From CAVQUE01 sp046290435 (GTDB lineage Bacteria > Actinomycetota > Acidimicrobiia > Acidimicrobiales > UBA8592): DNA of 64,000 bases. Every line of letters begins with the position of its first letter. The stretch's first letter is position 1. The notes below the pieces were generated by a model. That model was not told the DNA's origin and did not search any database. It was given only the letters and a program-made list of their open reading frames with translations. Location of the stretch: NCBI GenBank assembly GCA_046290435.1, contig JBKAGO010000032.1, positions 186,001-250,000 on the forward strand, given 5' to 3'. The position numbers were made by a program, and so were the translations under genes. Of this stretch, positions 60,388 to 64,000 are shown one piece after another.

Positions 60388-61227
60388 GTGGATCCGATGC
60401 GGATCATGGTGGGTGTCGACGATTCCGTCGCGGGACAGGCGGCGATCGCGTGGGCGATCGCGGTCGCGAGCCGTAACGGAGCAACAGTGGAGGCCGTTCG
60501 GTCCTGGGTGTACAGCCCGCGACCGCTGCAGGATCTGCAATCGGCCGAGGAGATGGACCGGCGCGCCGAGGAAGCCGTGCAGGCAGCGCTCGCCAACCAT
60601 GACACCTCCGGCATCGGCGTCGACGTCGCCGTCGTCAGGGGTCCGGCTCGCCATGCGCTGCTCCGGCGCGTCGAGGAACAACAGCCGTCGATGGTCGTGG
60701 TCGGGCGGCGGAGTTCGAAGGACCGCGCCGTTCCGCGCATGCTCGGTTCGGTGGGTCGGCGTCTCGTCGACGCATCGCCCGCACCGGTGGTGGTGGTCTC
60801 CGACGATCGGGCAATCGCTCCGGACCGCCGACTCCGAGTCATGGCGGCGGTCGACGGGTCCGAGTCGTCGGAGCGTGCGCTGCGCTGGGCGACGGATCTC
60901 GCCTCGGGGACCGGTTCGGCGATCGTGTTGGCGCACGTGATCGCGCCGGCCGGTTCGGTCGGAGCCGTCGAGACCTCCGAGAGCGCGGCACGCGAGATGC
61001 TCGGTAGCGCCGCCGAGATGGTTGCCGAGGCCGGTGTCGAGGTCTCGACGGTCGTCGGCTACGGCGATCCCCGCCGGGAGCTCGAGCGCATCGCCGCAGA
61101 GCACGACGTCGACCTGATCGTCGTCGGACCCCGCGGCCTCGGCGGCTTCGCCAAGCTGGTCGTCGGCACCGTCGCCGGCCATCTCACCGAGTACGCCGAC
61201 GTGCCGGTGGCAGTCGTCCCCGGCTGA
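60388..61227 (+). CDS. Universal stress protein, two UspA domains
   Basis: A 279-residue tandem Usp protein (domains about 4-140 and 148-279). Domain 1 begins IMVGVDDSVAGQAA and ends with VVGRRSSKDRAVPRMLGSVGRRLVDASPAPVVVV; domain 2 begins VMAAVDGSESSERALRWA and ends with VVGPRGLGGFAKLVVGTVAGHLTEYADVPVAVVP. Both carry the G-2x-G-9x-G(S/T) ATP-binding type segment. Tandem Usps of this kind are part of the mycobacterial dormancy response and bind ATP. GTG 60388 has GGGAG 8-9 nt upstream; an in-frame ATG follows three codons later. A DosR-like box lies upstream. The stop is overlapped by the convergent half-Usp gene by 44 nt. Confidence 0.95.
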   Translation: MDPMRIMVGVDDSVAGQAAIAWAIAVASRNGATVEAVRSWVYSPRPLQDLQSAEEMDRRAEEAVQAALANHDTSGIGVDVAVVRGPARHALLRRVEEQQPSMVVVGRRSSKDRAVPRMLGSVGRRLVDASPAPVVVVSDDRAIAPDRRLRVMAAVDGSESSERALRWATDLASGTGSAIVLAHVIAPAGSVGAVETSESAAREMLGSAAEMVAEAGVEVSTVVGYGDPRRELERIAAEHDVDLIVVGPRGLGGFAKLVVGTVAGHLTEYADVPVAVVPG

Positions 61228-61501
61228 TCGAGGTTGACCTGCGGCGATAGGCGCAGGCCGGCGGAACCAGGACGACAGGCCGATCCGTCCGGTGCAGCAC
61301 CTTCAGCGCGACGCCGCCGATACGGAGGCCGGTGAACCCACCGAGGCCACGGGTACCGACGACGACCAGATCGGCGCGTTCATCGGCTGCGGCTTGGAGC
61401 AGGGCGTCGGCGACATTCGAACCTCGCAGTGCGAGCGCGTGGAAGTCGATGCCCGCGGATGCCAGTTCGGCCGCATGGTCCCAGACAGAGGCCGATGTCA
61501 C
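61184..61501 (-). CDS. Truncated universal stress protein (C-terminal half of a UspA domain)
   Basis: A 105-residue protein that matches only the later two-thirds of a Usp domain: helix 2 onward (SVWDHAAELASAGIDFHALALRG, NVADALLQAAADERADLVVVGTRGLGGFTGLRIGGVALKVLHRTDRPVVLVPP). The first strand with the ATP-binding Asp (VGVDGS) is missing, and an Arg/Ser-rich tail of about 20 residues has been added. GTG 61501 overlaps the ATPase stop by 4 nt (GTGA), so it may be translated after the pump; its own 3' end overlaps the convergent Usp by 44 nt. It is either a decaying copy or a small Usp-like partner. The missing nucleotide-binding part argues for decay. Confidence 0.6.
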   Translation of the reverse strand: MTSASVWDHAAELASAGIDFHALALRGSNVADALLQAAADERADLVVVGTRGLGGFTGLRIGGVALKVLHRTDRPVVLVPPACAYRRRSTSISRGRLPPARRRTR

Positions 61502-64000
61502 TGTCGTCGTGTACGCGACCGAGGCGCCTTCTCGGCCTCGGTGGCGGCGCTGCGTCGGCCGAGCCGACGGCGAACGAGCTTCTCCATCTCGACGACCACC
61601 AGGACCGGCAGCGCTGCGAGCACGACACGTAGCCAGGCCTCGGCCTCGATCGGCTCGACCTGCAGCACGAACTGCGTCGGGGGCAGGTAGAGGGCCGCGA
61701 CATGCAGCGACACGGCCACCGCTGTCGCGGCGGATAGCAGCGGGTTCGAGAACGGGCTGCGACGAAAGACCGACTCGGTCTCGGACCGGGCGCTGCCGAC
61801 ATGGAACGCCATCGCCACGACCATGGTGCTCAGCGCCACGGTGCGGGCCTTGTCGATCGAGTCGGTTGCGTCGAGCTCCCACCGGAACACCAGCAGCGTC
61901 GCAGCGGCGAGCACGATCCCGACGAGAACCGCACGCTCCCACAGCAGCCGGGACAGCACGCCTTCGCGTCGGCCCCGCGGCCGCCGCCGGAGCACATCCT
62001 TCTCGGCCGGCTCGAATGCCAGCGCGACGTCCTGCACGCCGTTGGTGACCAGGTTCAGCCACAACAGCTGGGCCGGCAACAACAGCAGCGGCCAGCGGAG
62101 CCAGACCGACATCACGATCGCGACGATCGTCGCCGCCCCGGTCGACACGAGGAAGAAGGTGACCTTGCGCACGTTGTCGAACGTCACGCGGCCTTCCTCG
62201 ACGGCGCTGGCGATACTCACGAAGTTGTCGTCAGCGAGCACCATGTCGGAGGCCTCGCGAGCGACGTCGGTGCCCGACTCGCCCATGGCGATGCCGATCG
62301 CAGCGGCTTTCAGCGCCGGCGCATCGTTGACCCCGTCGCCGGTCACCGCCACGACCTCATCTCGTGCCTGCATGGCGCGGACGATGCGCAGCTTGTCGGC
62401 CGGTGCCGCACGAGCGAAGACCGAGACCCGCGTCACCTGCTCGGCGAGCTCGTCGTCGTCGAGCTGGGCGATCTGCTCACCGGTGAGCACCTCGCCCGAC
62501 CCGTCGGTGATGCCGAGGTCCTCTGCGATCGCCCGGGCGGTGTCGCCGTGGTCACCGGTGATCATCACCACCCGGATGCCGGCGTCGTGGCACACGGCGA
62601 TCGCGTCGCGCACGCCCTCACGGGGCGGATCCATCATGCCCTGGAGCCCGAGGAACACGAGTCCGTCCGGCTCCGCGAATGCGTCGGGACGCTCGAGGCG
62701 TTCGGGCAGCCGGCGCTCGGCCATGGCCAGCACCCGCAGGCCGCGGCCGGCCAGATCGGCCGCGGCGGTACGGACGGCACCGGCATCGAGGGGGCCGACA
62801 CCGTCGGTCGTCCGCTGCGACACGCACATCTCGATGATGCGCTCCGGGGCTCCCTTCGCGAAGACCACGTGATCGTCGCCGTCGACACAGATCGCCGCCG
62901 AGTAGCGGCGCTCGGGCTCGAACGGGATCTCCGCGACGAGCGGGTGGGCCTCACGGGTCTCCTCCGGAGCGATACCCGCGGCCAGGCCCGCCACGAGCAG
63001 CGCCGCCTCGGTCGGATCGCCGAGCACCTCGATGCCGTGATCGGTCAGGTAGGCCTCGGCTTCGTTGGTGAGCACACCTGCCAGCAGCGTCCGGCGCAGC
63101 GCGGCGTGGTCGGTGCCGGCAGCCTGGTCGGTACCGACAGCGTGCTCGGTGCCGGATGTGGCGTCGGCCGATATCGGCGTGAACCCCTCGTCGCGTCCCG
63201 AGCCTCGGCGTTCGAAAACGGTGCCCGCGCTCCACACCGCCTGCACGGTCATGCGGTTCTGGGTGAGCGTGCCGGTCTTGTCCGATCCGATGACGGTGGT
63301 GCTGCCGAGGGTCTCCACCGCAGGCAGGCGGCGGATGATCGCCTGACGCTGAGCCATCCGGTGGACCCCACGGGCGAGGGTGATCGTGAACGCCACCGGC
63401 AGTCCCTCGGGGATGGCCGCCACCGCGAGCGCGACCGCAGTGAGAAGCATGTCGCTGGCCGGATCCCCGAGCGCGACGCCCGACACGAACGCGACGACCG
63501 CGGCGATACCGACGGCGATGCCGACCACCTCCGCGAAGTGGTCCATGCGTCGCTGCAGTGGCGTGCGCTCCTGGACCTCGCCGCGGATGAGGCCTGCGAT
63601 CGCGCCCAGTTCGGTTCGGTCGCCGGTGGAGACGACCAGTCCCCGACCCCGACCGGTGGTGACGACCGAGCCGGTGAACGCCATACCGACGCGGTCGGCG
63701 AGACCGGTGGACTCCCCCACCGGATCGGTCCGCTTCGTCACCGGGACCGACTCGCCGGTGAGGAGCGATTCGTCGACCTGCATGGCATTGGCGATCTCGA
63801 GACGCAGGTCGGCGGGGACACGGCTACCCGGCTCGAGCAACACCACGTCGCCGGGGACGAGTTCGCGGCTGTCGATCTCCCACTCCTGTCCGCCGCGCAC
63901 GACGCGTGCGTGCGGGACCACCAGGCCCATGAGGGCCCGGACGGCGCCCTCGGCCTTGCGCTCCTGGACGAAGCCGATGCCGGCGTTGAGCGCGAGGACC
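61498..64000 (-). CDS. Cation-transporting P-type ATPase, 5' end cut by window
   Basis: The visible part (about 833 residues, N-terminus beyond the right edge) has the full P-type core: actuator MQVDESLLTGES, helix 4 with IPEGLPVAFTITLARGVHRMA, phosphorylation motif DKTGT (GSDKTGTLTQN), hinge TGDGVNDAPAL and the C-terminal transmembrane block. PEGLP followed by VAFTITLA resembles the P2A group, as in the first ATPase (48918-51644), but the two are clearly distinct paralogues. The ion is not predictable. The stop overlaps the half-Usp start by 4 nt. The start codon is not in the window. Confidence 0.93.
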   Translation of the reverse strand, partial: VLALNAGIGFVQERKAEGAVRALMGLVVPHARVVRGGQEWEIDSRELVPGDVVLLEPGSRVPADLRLEIANAMQVDESLLTGESVPVTKRTDPVGESTGLADRVGMAFTGSVVTTGRGRGLVVSTGDRTELGAIAGLIRGEVQERTPLQRRMDHFAEVVGIAVGIAAVVAFVSGVALGDPASDMLLTAVALAVAAIPEGLPVAFTITLARGVHRMAQRQAIIRRLPAVETLGSTTVIGSDKTGTLTQNRMTVQAVWSAGTVFERRGSGRDEGFTPISADATSGTEHAVGTDQAAGTDHAALRRTLLAGVLTNEAEAYLTDHGIEVLGDPTEAALLVAGLAAGIAPEETREAHPLVAEIPFEPERRYSAAICVDGDDHVVFAKGAPERIIEMCVSQRTTDGVGPLDAGAVRTAAADLAGRGLRVLAMAERRLPERLERPDAFAEPDGLVFLGLQGMMDPPREGVRDAIAVCHDAGIRVVMITGDHGDTARAIAEDLGITDGSGEVLTGEQIAQLDDDELAEQVTRVSVFARAAPADKLRIVRAMQARDEVVAVTGDGVNDAPALKAAAIGIAMGESGTDVAREASDMVLADDNFVSIASAVEEGRVTFDNVRKVTFFLVSTGAATIVAIVMSVWLRWPLLLLPAQLLWLNLVTNGVQDVALAFEPAEKDVLRRRPRGRREGVLSRLLWERAVLVGIVLAAATLLVFRWELDATDSIDKARTVALSTMVVAMAFHVGSARSETESVFRRSPFSNPLLSAATAVAVSLHVAALYLPPTQFVLQVEPIEAEAWLRVVLAALPVLVVVEMEKLVRRRLGRRSAATEAEKAPRSRTRRQ

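Overview
The window comes from a strongly GC-rich (third codon positions almost all G or C), gene-dense chromosome of an actinobacterium. Support for this: an Rpf-type muralytic protein, an LPXTG sortase substrate, mycobacterial-style transglutaminase / circularly permuted ATP-grasp / alpha-E clusters, frequent GTG starts, and actinobacterial TANNNT -10 elements lying 6-8 nt before start codons (leaderless genes). The mix of glutaminyl-tRNA synthetase, AtuA-family protein, DUF937 protein, P450s and sulfatase suggests class Acidimicrobiia, but that is inference. I saw no rRNA, tRNA, insertion sequence, prophage or CRISPR array. No gene-free stretch exceeds about 215 bases.

Layout. 1-9.8 kb is mixed metabolism and housekeeping: serine hydrolase, half-LIM zinc mini-protein, crotonase, glnS, a PTPS/QueD-like gene with an in-frame UGA, AtuA-family protein, PhyH dioxygenase, lipoprotein amidase and PPK2. 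9.9-15 kb is surface and envelope: two-domain fasciclin protein, CHAD-CYTH protein, CNNM/CorC protein and a truncated DsbA-like protein. 15-25.7 kb holds two divergent transglutaminase / ATP-grasp / alpha-E clusters. 25.7-29 kb is cell wall: Rpf, DUF937, LPXTG protein and a sterol-desaturase-type enzyme. 29-43 kb is catabolism: GH38 mannosidase, EamA transporter, sulfatase, MBL hydrolase, PPOX protein, TauD dioxygenase with methyltransferase, a BVMO-like monooxygenase coupled to a formylglycine-generating enzyme, and a P450.

42.97-46.39 kb is the most notable locus: a selenium pathway. A selenophosphate synthetase gene (selD/senC) carries an in-frame UGA at the catalytic Cys/Sec position. It is divergent from senA (EgtB-like selenoneine synthase) and senB (selenosugar synthase). 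Together these should make selenophosphate, then a selenosugar, then selenoneine. The UGA in selD implies that the organism also decodes selenocysteine. That makes the second in-frame UGA, in the PTPS/QueD-like gene at 4.4 kb, a candidate new selenoprotein rather than automatically a pseudogene.

46.4-64 kb is an energy and stress island: PEP synthase, two cation P-type ATPases, two universal stress proteins, a P450, and a tightly coupled 2-oxoacid dehydrogenase operon (E1alpha-E1beta-E2-E3). The operon ends in an NDP-forming acyl-CoA synthetase that could recover ATP from the acyl-CoA formed. A DosR-like box sits at about -42 relative to a predicted -10 before the intact Usp gene, which hints at hypoxia or dormancy control.

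The first gene (serine hydrolase) and last gene (P-type ATPase) are cut by the window edges.
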